A stretch of DNA of 64,000 nt from JABDQA01 sp963824415 (GTDB lineage: Bacteria; Desulfobacterota; Desulfobulbia; Desulfobulbales; Desulfocapsaceae): assembly GCA_963824415.1 (NCBI GenBank), contig CAWGPM010000002.1, positions 310,001 through 374,000 on the forward strand, written 5' to 3'. The position numbers were made by a program, and so were the translations under genes. Shown piece after piece: positions 23,875-32,286 of this stretch; the first letter of the stretch is position 1, and the number at the start of each line of letters is the position of its first letter. The notes beneath the pieces were generated by a model. That model searched no databases, was not told the origin of the DNA, and saw only the letters and a list, made by a program, of their open reading frames with translations.

Positions 23875-24124
23875 CCTGAATATTTCACGTGTTTTGACGG
23901 CGGCCTGCTAACCTGGGAGACTTGGGGAAGGCGATATATGAAATATGCCATCCCCAAAACGGCGCGGCATAGCAGGCCGTATCGACTCGCCCGCAGGGTT
24001 GAATTTCAGTCTTTTTAGCATTGATTCTGAAAGCTCTAAACCGGGTCCTCGGTTTAATTGCAAATGTGACTGAGTAATTTTTTGATATTGTTCAAACATC
24101 AATTATTTCTCATGAAATTTTCAG
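23875..24124. repeat. MITE-like element, copy A (250 bp)
   Basis: A non-coding element flanked by a perfect 5-bp direct repeat TCTGA (23870-23874 and 24125-24129). Its ends are CCTGAATATTTCACG and, inverted at the right, CTGAAAATTTCATG. Internal stems are CGGCCTGCTA/TAGCAGGCCG (23901-23910 with 23970-23979), TTGGGG/CCCCAA (23922-23927 with 23952-23957) and GGC-ATAT/ATATGCC. Copy B at 45958 shares the ends, stems and length. It carries no gene. Its right end supplies the last four codons and stop of the Nudix gene, and its left end abuts the stop codon of the putative selenoprotein. Confidence 0.85.
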
Positions 24125-24544
24125 TCTGAAGCGACCGGCGAAATAGTCGGCCAGAATCCGGGCGTGGTCGAAGGCAAGCTCCGGCAGGTTGTCCCGGGTG
24201 AACAGTTCCGCCTGTGCCGCATCGTCACCGGCCACCGGCCGTCCCTGCGCCCGGGCGGTGAAGACCGTCGAGGCGGTGTGCATCCGTGCGTCGCGCCCCG
24301 GATCGGAGTAGGTGTGGAACTGGCGCAGTGCGGTTACCGCCAGGCCGGTCTCCTCCTGCGCTTCGCGCAGTGCCGCAACTTCAAACGATTCACCGTAATC
24401 GACAAAGCCGCCGGGCAGGGCCCAGCCGTGCGGCGGATTCTTCCTTTTGATCAGCACAACGGCGCCATCGATTTCGATGATGATGTCCACCGTCGGTACC
24501 GGATTTCGCAGGCTGATCTTTTTACTGCAATGGGGGCATTTCAT
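24110..24544 (-). CDS. Nudix hydrolase with N-terminal CxxC
   Basis: A 144-residue Nudix enzyme. The Nudix box is complete: GGFVDYGE-x7-REAQEETGL, with catalytic REAQEE near residues 60-65. The N-terminus MKCPHC suggests half of a zinc ribbon. Enzymes of this class hydrolyse nucleoside diphosphate derivatives (for example ADP-ribose, NADH or oxidised nucleotides); the substrate is not determined. I use the ATG at 24544, since an in-frame start at 24778 would overlap the upstream HAD gene. It follows that gene by 7 bp in one operon. The final LKIS-stop is encoded by repeat copy A; the reconstructed ancestral C-terminus would have been AAR-stop, with the stop at 23858-23860. Confidence 0.92.
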   Translation of the reverse strand: MKCPHCSKKISLRNPVPTVDIIIEIDGAVVLIKRKNPPHGWALPGGFVDYGESFEVAALREAQEETGLAVTALRQFHTYSDPGRDARMHTASTVFTARAQGRPVAGDDAAQAELFTRDNLPELAFDHARILADYFAGRFRLKIS

Positions 24545-24551
24545 TGCCTGG

Positions 24552-25178
24552 TCACCGCGGTTTTTCCTGTTCGGCAAAAGGATTGTGAGCGTCAATATCG
24601 AGCAGGGCGCCGAGCTGTTTCCAGTCCTCAACCGAGGGAAGCTGGTGTCGGCCATGGTTCCAGGGCTGGCTGAAAACCAGCGGCGCCAGACCCGCTTCAG
24701 CCAGATACAGGCAGGTGATGGTCCGGTCGTCGACAAAATGATGCAGCCCGCACTGCCGGATATAGCGCTCTTTGTCATCGTGATCGCCGGTGGCGATCAA
24801 CTGGATCCGACTGTTGGTTTCGGTATCGCAGAAATGGTCGAACCAGGCCCGGACCGGTTCAAGGCTTGGTCTGGCGGTGATCACGGTTATCGTGGCGAGA
24901 CGGCTCAGCCCGCTCAGCGTTTCAATAGCCCCTGACATGGGCTTGAGCCCGACACCCAAGGAATCCTCGAGAATATCGTCGAAGATCCGCTCGATAACCC
25001 TGCCGGGTATGTCGAGGCACTCTTCGACCTGAAAACTGCTGAGATCTTCCACCCGCAGGGAGCAGTAGCCGTAATCACTGCAGGCTAGCCGGACGAAGGC
25101 TTCGCCGATATCGGCGATGACCCCGTCGAAGTCGAAACCGATTTTTTCAGGGTCTATTCTGGCAGTGGCCTGCTTCAC
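24552..25178 (-). CDS. HAD-superfamily hydrolase (5'-nucleotidase-like)
   Basis: A 208-residue haloacid-dehalogenase-like phosphatase. Motif I is FDFDGVIAD near residues 15-23, with two catalytic aspartates. Motif II is VITARPS, motif III includes a lysine in DKERY, and motif IV is HFVDDRT. The cap region between motifs I and II is short and helical. Similar proteins hydrolyse nucleotides or small phosphoesters. The start is a GTG at 25178, directly after the stop of the OB-fold gene. It overlaps no other gene and precedes the Nudix gene by 7 bp, so a nucleotide-housekeeping operon of OB-fold, HAD and Nudix proteins is likely. Confidence 0.85.
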   Translation of the reverse strand: MKQATARIDPEKIGFDFDGVIADIGEAFVRLACSDYGYCSLRVEDLSSFQVEECLDIPGRVIERIFDDILEDSLGVGLKPMSGAIETLSGLSRLATITVITARPSLEPVRAWFDHFCDTETNSRIQLIATGDHDDKERYIRQCGLHHFVDDRTITCLYLAEAGLAPLVFSQPWNHGRHQLPSVEDWKQLGALLDIDAHNPFAEQEKPR

Positions 25179-25183
25179 GTCGC

Positions 25184-26032
25184 TTATTCAGTGATGGTGG
25201 CGTTTTCGATGAGTACCTGATACTTGTAACCGGCCCCGAAGTCCTTATCGGCTGCGACCGTTCCCTCAACCGTGATGATTTTCGGCCCGCTCAGCTGATC
25301 GGTGGTGGTCACCACCAGATCGTGGCTGTTTTTCATTGGATCACCGGTGCCGTCCTGGATATGCAGCCAGTTCTTGCCCATAATATTGGCGTTGAATTTG
25401 ACCACCTGGCCTCTGACGCGCACACTCTTGCCATCAAGTTCCTTGGCCTGGGTGAAGATCTCTTCAATCGTATAGCTGTTTTCACCCGTTGCTTTTTCAA
25501 CACTGGTTTCGGCAAACGGTGCCACCGCACCCATGCTGCCGGCGCTGCCCTGCTGAGGTTGAACCGGTGCGGCCGTGGCGGAACCTTGCTCGGCCGCTAC
25601 GGCGGCTGCAAATGAATTGCTCGGACTGGGCTGCTGATCGCCGGCGGTCCCAGTCGGGCTCTGGGGTTTGCTGCGGCCGTGCGGGCTGGCCGGTTTTGCC
25701 CCCACCACACCCGGGGAGAAAATGATCGAATCAAAGGTGCGGTCAAGCGAATTGGAGTGAAAGTCCTTCATTTCCATCCCCGGTACCACGGAAATCTGAT
25801 CACCGGCGGCAACGTCCGTTCGGGGTATGGCAACCCAGGTTTTTTCAGTTCCACTGTCGATCTGAACATAGGTGTAGTCGGTCGCATCCATCGTTTCGGC
25901 AATGGTGCCGGAAATAGCGCCGGTTCCGGCGCTATCAGCAGCGCTGGCCGGGCCGGTTCGGGCAAGCATCAGGGCCCAGGATAAAGTCACAACCAGGCAG
26001 GCTGAAGCGATCTGTACAGAAATGGTTTTCAT
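25184..26032 (-). CDS. Exported protein with OB-fold-like domains
   Basis: A 282-residue secreted or periplasmic protein. It has an N-terminal signal peptide (KTISVQIASACLVVTLSWAL, then a small-residue region ending ASA), a first beta-barrel-like domain (GAISGTIAETMDATDYTYVQI, then TWVAIPR), a Pro/Ala/Ser/Gln-rich linker (~110-180), and a second OB-like domain (KSVRVRGQVVKFNANIMGKNWLHIQDGTG, then ITVEGTVAAD). The second part matches the exported nucleic-acid-binding-type OB fold seen in many Desulfobacterota-type proteins; actual nucleic-acid binding is unproven. The ATG at 26032 has AGGAG eight bp upstream; a TTG at 26035 was rejected. It heads the operon with the HAD and Nudix genes. Confidence 0.8.
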   Translation of the reverse strand: MKTISVQIASACLVVTLSWALMLARTGPASAADSAGTGAISGTIAETMDATDYTYVQIDSGTEKTWVAIPRTDVAAGDQISVVPGMEMKDFHSNSLDRTFDSIIFSPGVVGAKPASPHGRSKPQSPTGTAGDQQPSPSNSFAAAVAAEQGSATAAPVQPQQGSAGSMGAVAPFAETSVEKATGENSYTIEEIFTQAKELDGKSVRVRGQVVKFNANIMGKNWLHIQDGTGDPMKNSHDLVVTTTDQLSGPKIITVEGTVAADKDFGAGYKYQVLIENATITE

Positions 26033-26119
26033 CAATAATTCTCCTGTCTTTCAAAAAAAATAAGGTAAATGCCGCGGCTTTCAAAGAATAACTGTTTCCA
26101 TAGTTGCTGTTACCATAAA

Positions 26120-26665
26120 TCAATCGAGTCCAGGTGCAAGCAGAGCTGTGATATATCGCTCCAGCTCCCGGGCCCACAGCCGATAGCCGCGATTGTTGAG
26201 GTGCACACCGTCATAGTCGAACAAATCATCATCGGCCTGCTCAAAATGGCTGAACAGATCAAAATAGTGGCAGCCCTGTTTTTTTGCAAGCGCCTTGAGC
26301 TCGCGGTTGACCGATGCGATGCTGTCACGCAGGCCCGGAATATGCGCAGATATTTGAAACGGCAGCAGTGAGGTGAGCAGGATAGCCGCCTCTGGAAACC
26401 ACTGGCGCAGCAGCAGCAAAGCCTGCTCGAGGTGCGCGGTAAAATCCAGGTCGCCTGACAGCAGATCGTTGGTACCGCTCATCAGTACCACGATATCGGC
26501 AACGTCCCCGGGGCGCGGCTTCGACAGGCGACGCAGCAGTTCTGCGCTGCGCTCCCCTGGAACCCCGCTGCTGATTATCCGGCAGCCGGGCAGGCGCCGG
26601 TGCCACTCGCCGTAATCAATAAGCGAATCACCCAGCAGGAGCACTGAAGGTTTCGCGGGGTTCAT
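26120..26665 (-). CDS. SGNH/GDSL-type esterase or lipase-like hydrolase
   Basis: A 181-residue SGNH hydrolase. The four signature blocks are visible: LLLGDSLIDYG (serine nucleophile), SSGVPGERS (glycine), MSGTNDLL (asparagine, GxND) and YDGVHLNNRGY (Asp-x-x-His). No signal peptide is present, so it is probably cytoplasmic. The family hydrolyses esters of lipids, sugars or thioesters; the substrate is unknown. I chose the ATG at 26665 over a GTG four codons earlier. It follows glgX by 37 bp on the same strand, but a functional tie to glycogen is uncertain. Confidence 0.88.
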   Translation of the reverse strand: MNPAKPSVLLLGDSLIDYGEWHRRLPGCRIISSGVPGERSAELLRRLSKPRPGDVADIVVLMSGTNDLLSGDLDFTAHLEQALLLLRQWFPEAAILLTSLLPFQISAHIPGLRDSIASVNRELKALAKKQGCHYFDLFSHFEQADDDLFDYDGVHLNNRGYRLWARELERYITALLAPGLD

Positions 26666-26702
26666 CGGTTCAACCACCAGATATGATCAAGAAGCACGTT
26701 GT

Positions 26703-28802
26703 TCAGGCTCCGGTCTGCAGCATGACCAGCGACATCGGCAGCAGCGTCAGGGAAGCATTGGGGGCGAGCGCTTCTGCTTCTGGCAGGTCGACGAAATCGT
26801 CAGGTGCAGGGCTAGCCGTATCGATAATACGGTACCAGCCCGCTCCCTGGCCGGAGGGTGGATCTGCAATGGTGAAGGTGCTGGCTTGATCGGTATGGCC
26901 GTTGATCATGATGAAAAAACTGCTGGTCTCGCCGTCGTCGTTCGTGCTGCCATTGAGCAGCAGGGCCAGCACCCGGCTCGAGGCGGACCAGTCGGTTGAG
27001 CCCGGAGTCAGGGCCTGCCAGTGAATCCCACTGGTTTGAGGCTCCTGGCTTTCGGGCTGACCGTTGAAAAACTCATCACGCCTGAAGACCCGGTGCTGGA
27101 GGCGCAGCCGAATGCACTTGCTGAAAAACCTGACCAGGCCTTGATTGGCCCGCACCAGATTCCAGTCGAGCCAGTTCCACTCGCTGTCCTGGCACCAGCT
27201 GTTGTTGTTGCCCGCCTGGCTGCGGCCGAATTCATCGCCGGCGCAGATCATCGGGACCCCCTGGGAAAAAATGAGCAGCGCTGCAAAAGTCCGAATGCGT
27301 CGGAATCTGAGCGCTTCCACCTCGGCCGGGGCCGGAATACCTTCATGGCCGCTGTTCCAGCTCAGGTTGTGGTTTTCACCGTCGAGGTTCTGCTCGCCGT
27401 TGGCCTCGTTTCGCTTGTCGTTGTAACTCACCAGATCCATCAGGGTGAAGCCGTCGTGGCAGGTGATGAAATTGATTGAGTTGAGCGGACTGCGGCCACT
27501 GCCCTGATAGAGGTCTGAGCTGCCGGCGAGTCTGGTGGCCAGGGTCCTGACCGAATCCGGGTAGGCTGCCATAAAGCGCCTGACATCGTCTCTGAAGCGG
27601 CCGTTCCACTCGAGCCAGCGGGGGTTCGAGGAGAACGAACCGACCTGGTAGAGGCCCGCTGCATCCCAGGCCTCGGCGATGATTTTGGTGTTGCTGAGCA
27701 GCGGGTCTTCGGCAATCAGCTCGATCAGCGGTGCGGACTCGAGCGGTTCTCCATCGCTTCCCCGGCTGAAGATCGCGGCCAGGTCGAAGCGAAAGCCGTC
27801 CACATGCAGCTCACGGACAAGATAGTGCAAGGCCTCGAGGATCAGTTTTCTGACTACTGGATGGTTGCAGTTGAGTGTATTGCCGCAACCGGTATAGTTG
27901 CGGTAGTCGCCGTTTGCTTCATCCACCAGGTAATAGAGCGGATTGTCAATGGCCCGAAAACTCGAGGTGATGCCCTCGTAGTCGCCTTCTCCGGTGTGGT
28001 TGAAGACCACGTCCAGGATCACTTCGATACCGGCCTGGTGCAGGCTGCGCACCATGGTCTTGAACTCGTTCAAGTGGCTCTCGGGCTGCGCCGCCAACCC
28101 GGTACGCAGCGCAAAAAAGGAGAGCGGGTTGTAGCCCCAGTAGTTGAGCTGCTTGGCTCCGGTTTGCGGGTTGACGAATTTATTGTCAGTTTCATCCCAT
28201 TCGGTGACCGGCAGCAGTTCAACAGCGGTCACCCCCAGATCTTTGAGATAGTCGATTTTTTCGATCAGCCCCAAATAGGTCCCCGGGTGGCGGACATCAC
28301 TGCTGGGGTGCCTGGTGAAACCCCTGACGTGCAGCTCGTAGATTACGCTTTCCGCAAGGGGTGTTTGCAGCGGTCGATCACCCTGCCAGTCGAAGGTCTC
28401 GGGGCGGGCGGCAAAACAGATTGGCTGACGGCCGGCCATCGATACTTCCGCCCAGGGGCGCGGTGCAAGGTGTGGGCAATAAGGATCGACAACAATTGTA
28501 TCGGGAAAGGAAAACTGCCCTTGGGCGGGATCTTCCTGGTGCTCGATGCGAAAACCGTAGCGGATGGCCCGCTCGCCGATCTGCAGGCCGAGATGCCAGA
28601 TATCACCGGTTCTGTTCTGAACCGGATCGAGCACAATTTCAAACAGTTCGCCAGCCCCCGGCCCTGCATCGTCAAATTGAAAAACCAAGGTGACCAAGAG
28701 ACCGTTACGGCAGAACAGGGCAAGGTTGAGATGGCCGTGCTGCCAGCTTGGCCCGAGGGGGAGCGGCACTCCGCTTGAAGTCTGAATCCGGGATGGGAGC
28801 AT
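26703..28802 (-). CDS. glgX: Glycogen debranching enzyme GlgX / isoamylase type
   Basis: A 699-residue GH13 enzyme that removes alpha-1,6 branches from glycogen or limit dextrin in the cytoplasm. An N-terminal CBM48-like sandwich (~1-140) precedes the catalytic barrel. Catalytic and conserved motifs are ILDVVFNHT, DGFRFDLAAIF (nucleophile Asp), IIAEAWDAAG (acid Glu) and FITCHDGFTL (transition-state Asp). The C-terminal beta domain (~600-699) ends in SLTLLPMSLVMLQTG. The ATG at 28802 yields a somewhat short N-terminus (MLPSRIQTSSGVPLPLG), common in GlgX. No other glycogen gene is in the window. Confidence 0.92.
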   Translation of the reverse strand: MLPSRIQTSSGVPLPLGPSWQHGHLNLALFCRNGLLVTLVFQFDDAGPGAGELFEIVLDPVQNRTGDIWHLGLQIGERAIRYGFRIEHQEDPAQGQFSFPDTIVVDPYCPHLAPRPWAEVSMAGRQPICFAARPETFDWQGDRPLQTPLAESVIYELHVRGFTRHPSSDVRHPGTYLGLIEKIDYLKDLGVTAVELLPVTEWDETDNKFVNPQTGAKQLNYWGYNPLSFFALRTGLAAQPESHLNEFKTMVRSLHQAGIEVILDVVFNHTGEGDYEGITSSFRAIDNPLYYLVDEANGDYRNYTGCGNTLNCNHPVVRKLILEALHYLVRELHVDGFRFDLAAIFSRGSDGEPLESAPLIELIAEDPLLSNTKIIAEAWDAAGLYQVGSFSSNPRWLEWNGRFRDDVRRFMAAYPDSVRTLATRLAGSSDLYQGSGRSPLNSINFITCHDGFTLMDLVSYNDKRNEANGEQNLDGENHNLSWNSGHEGIPAPAEVEALRFRRIRTFAALLIFSQGVPMICAGDEFGRSQAGNNNSWCQDSEWNWLDWNLVRANQGLVRFFSKCIRLRLQHRVFRRDEFFNGQPESQEPQTSGIHWQALTPGSTDWSASSRVLALLLNGSTNDDGETSSFFIMINGHTDQASTFTIADPPSGQGAGWYRIIDTASPAPDDFVDLPEAEALAPNASLTLLPMSLVMLQTGA

Positions 28803-28941
28803 GGACTATCTGAGAATAATTATTATAATCGTTTTAGTTATGGCTAATTTTTGGCTAAACTGATGGCCCAACTATAACAGCGATTGGCCGGGCGTTACAG
28901 AAAAAAAGGTTTTTACACCACCAGCATAGAGGGGAGACGAC

Positions 28942-29880
28942 ATGGGTGAGTTTCACAAGATTAAGGTAGGTGATACAATAATCAACTCGATCGACTGGGA
29001 AATGACCCCGGAGCTGACTTTTGGCACCTATGAATCCTGGGGAGGCCGCGAACGGGTGCGCAACAACGATGAGCGGATTCACTATTTTTTCATCGACAAC
29101 TGGGGGGAGAGGCCCAAACTCTGTCTGATGGAGCGGGGAGTCAAGCACGCCAGGATCGTCGCCGAGATCGATGCCCCGGAGGATCTGGTCAAACGCTGTG
29201 TTCAGAACCAGGGGGAGGTGGCCTTTTACGACCGGACTTTTGCGATCGATGAAAGAATCCGCACCTGGCTGATCGATCACGTCCTCGACGATGGTGATCA
29301 AAGCCTGGTCAATCCGCTGGAGGAGGCCGTCGTCCATGAAGATATGGGGCGTGCCCTGCCGGTCTGGGATGGTAAAAGGGATGCGGGAGACCTGGTCGAG
29401 TTGCCGGCCGAGCCGCTGGAGCTGTCCGACGAGGAGGTTCTTGAATTGATTCGGAAATGGAATTTTTATGACGATGAGCGCAACCCCGGCGGCAGCTTCG
29501 TCAACCATCTGCATCGTCATGACCGGCAGACCGTGGTCGACCAGCGCACCGGACTGATGTGGCAGCAGGCCGGGCACGATATTTCCTCAATCCGGTCGAT
29601 GGCCAGAAGTATCGTCGAGCTCAACGAGCAGGGCTTTTCCGGATATCATGACTGGCGACTTCCCTCTATCGCGGAGGCCATGTCGCTGATGGAGCCCCAG
29701 GCCAACGATAAGGACATCCACCTCAATACGAATTTCTCCAAAGAGCAGCCCTTCATTTTCACCTCGGCCCAGCGCAGGCCCAGCGGCTACTGGTTCGTCG
29801 ACTACAAACAGGGCAGGCTGTTCTGGTCTTCGGGCACCATTCCGGGCGGCTTTGGCAGGCTGTGCCGCAGTTTGAGCTGA
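28942..29880 (+). CDS. DUF1566 (Lcl C-terminal-type) domain protein
   Basis: A 312-residue protein. Residues ~190-312 match the DUF1566 pattern: VVDQRTGLMWQQA, then GYHDWRLPSIAEAMSLM and FIFTSAQRRPSGYWFVDY, ending GFGRLCRS. The N-terminal half (1-180) is acidic, rich in Trp and Asp, and of no family I recognise; it contains ERVRNNDERIHYFFIDNWGE. There is no signal peptide, unlike many DUF1566 proteins. The domain is thought to be a C-type-lectin-like or formylglycine-enzyme-like fold, but its function is unknown. GGGGAG precedes the ATG at 28942, and a clean terminator follows. Confidence 0.82.
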   Translation: MGEFHKIKVGDTIINSIDWEMTPELTFGTYESWGGRERVRNNDERIHYFFIDNWGERPKLCLMERGVKHARIVAEIDAPEDLVKRCVQNQGEVAFYDRTFAIDERIRTWLIDHVLDDGDQSLVNPLEEAVVHEDMGRALPVWDGKRDAGDLVELPAEPLELSDEEVLELIRKWNFYDDERNPGGSFVNHLHRHDRQTVVDQRTGLMWQQAGHDISSIRSMARSIVELNEQGFSGYHDWRLPSIAEAMSLMEPQANDKDIHLNTNFSKEQPFIFTSAQRRPSGYWFVDYKQGRLFWSSGTIPGGFGRLCRSLS

Positions 29881-29911
29881 TTGTACGATCAGACAACCAA
29901 TCTCTGATATT

Positions 29912-29951
29912 CATCCCCGCAGATAAGCTGTTCTGCGGGGATGTTTTGTTT
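29912..29951 (+). terminator. Rho-independent terminator
   Basis: CATCCCCGCAG (29912-29922) pairs perfectly with CTGCGGGGATG (29933-29943) across a 10-nt loop and is followed by TTTTGTTT. It lies 32 bp after the DUF1566 gene stop and is the cleanest intrinsic terminator in the window. Confidence 0.9.
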
Positions 29952-30098
29952 AACGGGCAGTCAAGTAATAGTCTGGCGACGGCGTCTTGTCCCGGTCGAT
30001 TAATGCAACCGGTGCAGGTCCGGTGATATCGATCTGTCAGGATGGCTGACCGAGCACCTTGCAGGCCATCGACAAAAGCGAGGCCTAGCACAATAGGG

Positions 30099-30127
30099 TT
30101 GACTTCACCCGGTAAACGGCGCACAAT
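30099..30127 (+). promoter_or_regulatory. Putative sigma70-type promoter of alaC
   Basis: TTGACT at 30099-30104 and CACAAT at 30122-30127 are separated by 17 bp, about 130 bp before the ATG of the aminotransferase gene. The intergenic region 29952-30258 has no credible ORF. The -35 is good and the -10 only fair. Confidence 0.4.
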
Positions 30128-30258
30128 GTTTCTACTTTTTAAATGGCTCTAGGCCAACGCATGACGGCACTGAAACCCTGCCCGCGAGAAGACGATTCTG
30201 TCAGTTTCTTAGGCGGGTCGGGTACCAGGGCCGTTATCGACACCAGAGGATAAAAATA

Positions 30259-31503
30259 ATGAGTACCCCGTTTAAGGTCAGATTCGCCGAGCGCATGAAC
30301 CAGCTGCCGCCTTATCTGTTCGGCATGATCAACAAAATGAAGATGGAGAAGCGCTGGCAGGGCGATGATGTCATCGACCTGGGCATGGGCAACCCGATCG
30401 ATCCGGCCCCTGACTCAGTAACACAGAAACTCTGCGAGGTTGCGGCTGATCCCAAGATCCACCGCTATCCGGCGGTGGCCGGCGGGATGAAGAACCTGAA
30501 GCGGGAAATCGCGCTGTATTATCAACGCAGCTACGGTGTTAAGCTTGAAGGTGTCGATGATGTGATCTGCACCATCGGCTCGAAAGAGGGAATTTCCCAT
30601 ATGTGTCTGGCCCTGCTCGGCCCCGGCGACACGGTCTTCGTCCCGGCCCCGGCCTTTCCGATCCACGTCTATGCAGCGGTCATTGCCGGGGCCAACGTGC
30701 TGCGCATTCAGCTCAGCTCAGAAGATGCCTTCCTGGCCCAACTCGACAGCATGTGCCGCTCGCTCTATCCCGGTCCCAAACTGCTGATGCTCAACTTTCC
30801 GCACAACCCGACCGGTACCCTGGCCAGCCGCGAGCTTTTTGCCGAGGTGGTCAAATATGCGAAGAAATACGGTTTCATGGTGATCAACGATTTTGCCTAT
30901 GCCAAGATCACCTTCGACGGCTATGTGGCCCCCAGTTTTCTCGAGGTTGACGGGGGGCTCGATGTCGGGGTGGAATTCGGCTCATTTTCAAAATCCTACA
31001 ATATGGCCGGCTGGCGGTTGGGCTATTGTGTCGGCAATGAACAGATCATCGAGGGGCTGGCCAAGATCAAGGGCTACTACGACTACGGGATTTTCTCGGC
31101 CATCCAGATTGCCGGTATCGTGGCCATGCGCGACTGCGACACCGACATTACCGATCAGGCGGCCGCCTATCAGTACCGCCGCGACGTGCTCTGCGAGGGT
31201 TTGGTGCGCATGGGCTGGGAGGTCGAGAAACCCAAAGCCGGCATGTTTCTCTGGGTGAAAATTCCTCAGCCCTATAACCGCATGGGCTCTGTCAGGTTTG
31301 CGGTCGAGATGATGAACCGGGCCAATGTGGCGGTAGCGCCGGGTGCCGGTTTTGGTGAAGAAGGTGACGGCTGGCTGCGTCTGGCTCTGGTCGAAAATGA
31401 AAACCGCATCCGCCAGGCCCTGAAGCAGATGCGTCAGAGCCTCAAAGAGATCGACCAGGAGATCGCAGCCGGTACCTTTGAACTGGATGCTGAAGTCGGC
31501 TGA
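30259..31503 (+). CDS. alaC: Class I aminotransferase, AlaC (alanine-synthesising) type
   Basis: A 414-residue PLP enzyme of fold type I, probably catalysing alanine-pyruvate/glutamate transamination in the cytoplasm. Motifs are IDLGMGNPIDPAP, TIGSKEGISHMCLAL, NFPHNPTG, VINDFAYAKI and the PLP-lysine block SFSKSYNMAGWRLGYC; VAPGAGFGEEGDGWLRLALVENENRI closes the domain. The N-terminus FAERMNQLPPYLFGMINKMK is typical of the AlaC/YfdZ branch rather than of AspC. AGAGGA lies ~7 bp before the ATG. A LysE-type exporter follows 12 bp downstream on the same strand, which hints that the pair controls amino-acid overflow. Confidence 0.88.
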   Translation: MSTPFKVRFAERMNQLPPYLFGMINKMKMEKRWQGDDVIDLGMGNPIDPAPDSVTQKLCEVAADPKIHRYPAVAGGMKNLKREIALYYQRSYGVKLEGVDDVICTIGSKEGISHMCLALLGPGDTVFVPAPAFPIHVYAAVIAGANVLRIQLSSEDAFLAQLDSMCRSLYPGPKLLMLNFPHNPTGTLASRELFAEVVKYAKKYGFMVINDFAYAKITFDGYVAPSFLEVDGGLDVGVEFGSFSKSYNMAGWRLGYCVGNEQIIEGLAKIKGYYDYGIFSAIQIAGIVAMRDCDTDITDQAAAYQYRRDVLCEGLVRMGWEVEKPKAGMFLWVKIPQPYNRMGSVRFAVEMMNRANVAVAPGAGFGEEGDGWLRLALVENENRIRQALKQMRQSLKEIDQEIAAGTFELDAEVG

Positions 31504-31515
31504 GCGGGCTGCACG

Positions 31516-32157
31516 ATGGCCGGCATCGAGAACTTCAGTGTCTTTATCAGCGCGGCCATCCTTTTAAACATCTATCCCGGCCCCGACACGCTCTACATTA
31601 TCGGCCGCAGTCTGAGCAGCGGTCGCAACGGCGGCATCTGCGCCGCCCTCGGCATCAGCAGCGGTGCCATGGTGCACACGCTGGTGGGTGCTTTCGGGCT
31701 GTCGGCGATCATGGCCACCTCGGCCCATGCCTTCATCATGGTGAAATTTGCCGGTGCAGCCTATCTGGTCTATCAGGGCATCCGTCTGATTCTCGAACGA
31801 TCTGCCCAAATCCCTGGATCCGGAGGTGTCCGGCTGTTCGAGGCCGGGCTGCTGCGCATCTACCGGCAGGGTGCGCTGACCAATATCCTCAACCCCAAAG
31901 TGGCGCTGTTTTTCCTCGCCTTTCTGCCCCAGTTCATCTCCGCTTCGAGTCCAAACAAGGTGTTGTCGTTTGCTCTACTCGGCTTGGTGTTCGTCGCCAC
32001 CGGAACGATCTGGTGTCTTATTCTGGCGCTCTTTTCCTCGACCATCAGTGCTCGGCTGCGCCGCTCGGAAAAGATGACCGCCCGCCTGCGCAGAATCAAC
32101 GGTGTACTCTTCATCCTGCTCGGCATACGGCTGGCAACCGCCGGCCTTGATTCGTAG
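31516..32157 (+). CDS. LysE/RhtB-family amino-acid exporter
   Basis: A 213-residue inner-membrane protein with about six helices. The family block near the N-terminus, NIYPGPDTLYIIGRSLSSGRNGGICAALGISSG, and the conserved NPKVALFFLAFLPQF in the middle identify LysE/RhtB. Such proteins export amino acids (lysine, threonine, homoserine or others) when cytoplasmic levels rise. Being 12 bp behind alaC, it is likely co-transcribed and may export alanine or a related amino acid; this is inference. Confidence 0.9.
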   Translation: MAGIENFSVFISAAILLNIYPGPDTLYIIGRSLSSGRNGGICAALGISSGAMVHTLVGAFGLSAIMATSAHAFIMVKFAGAAYLVYQGIRLILERSAQIPGSGGVRLFEAGLLRIYRQGALTNILNPKVALFFLAFLPQFISASSPNKVLSFALLGLVFVATGTIWCLILALFSSTISARLRRSEKMTARLRRINGVLFILLGIRLATAGLDS

Positions 32158-32218
32158 CGTCGTGTAGCCGCCCCTCTCCAATTTTTATCCGGCCCTGTTT
32201 TTTTCTCCGGGAACCAGT

Positions 32219-32277
32219 AATGTACATTGACATTTTTACGCCATGCGATACAATTGTCAAAAATGTACATGTACATT
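32219..32277 (+). promoter_or_regulatory. lexA promoter with palindromic operators
   Basis: TTGACA (32227-32232), a 16-bp spacer and TACAAT (32249-32254) form a strong sigma70 promoter. The palindrome AATGTACATT (32219-32228) overlaps the -35, and the perfect 16-bp palindrome AATGTACATGTACATT (32262-32277) sits at the expected transcription start, just before the ribosome-binding site. Two related palindromes flanking the promoter suggest autoregulation by LexA. The sequence differs from the E. coli CTGT-N8-ACAG box. Confidence 0.75.
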
Positions 32278-32286
32278 GGAGGAACG

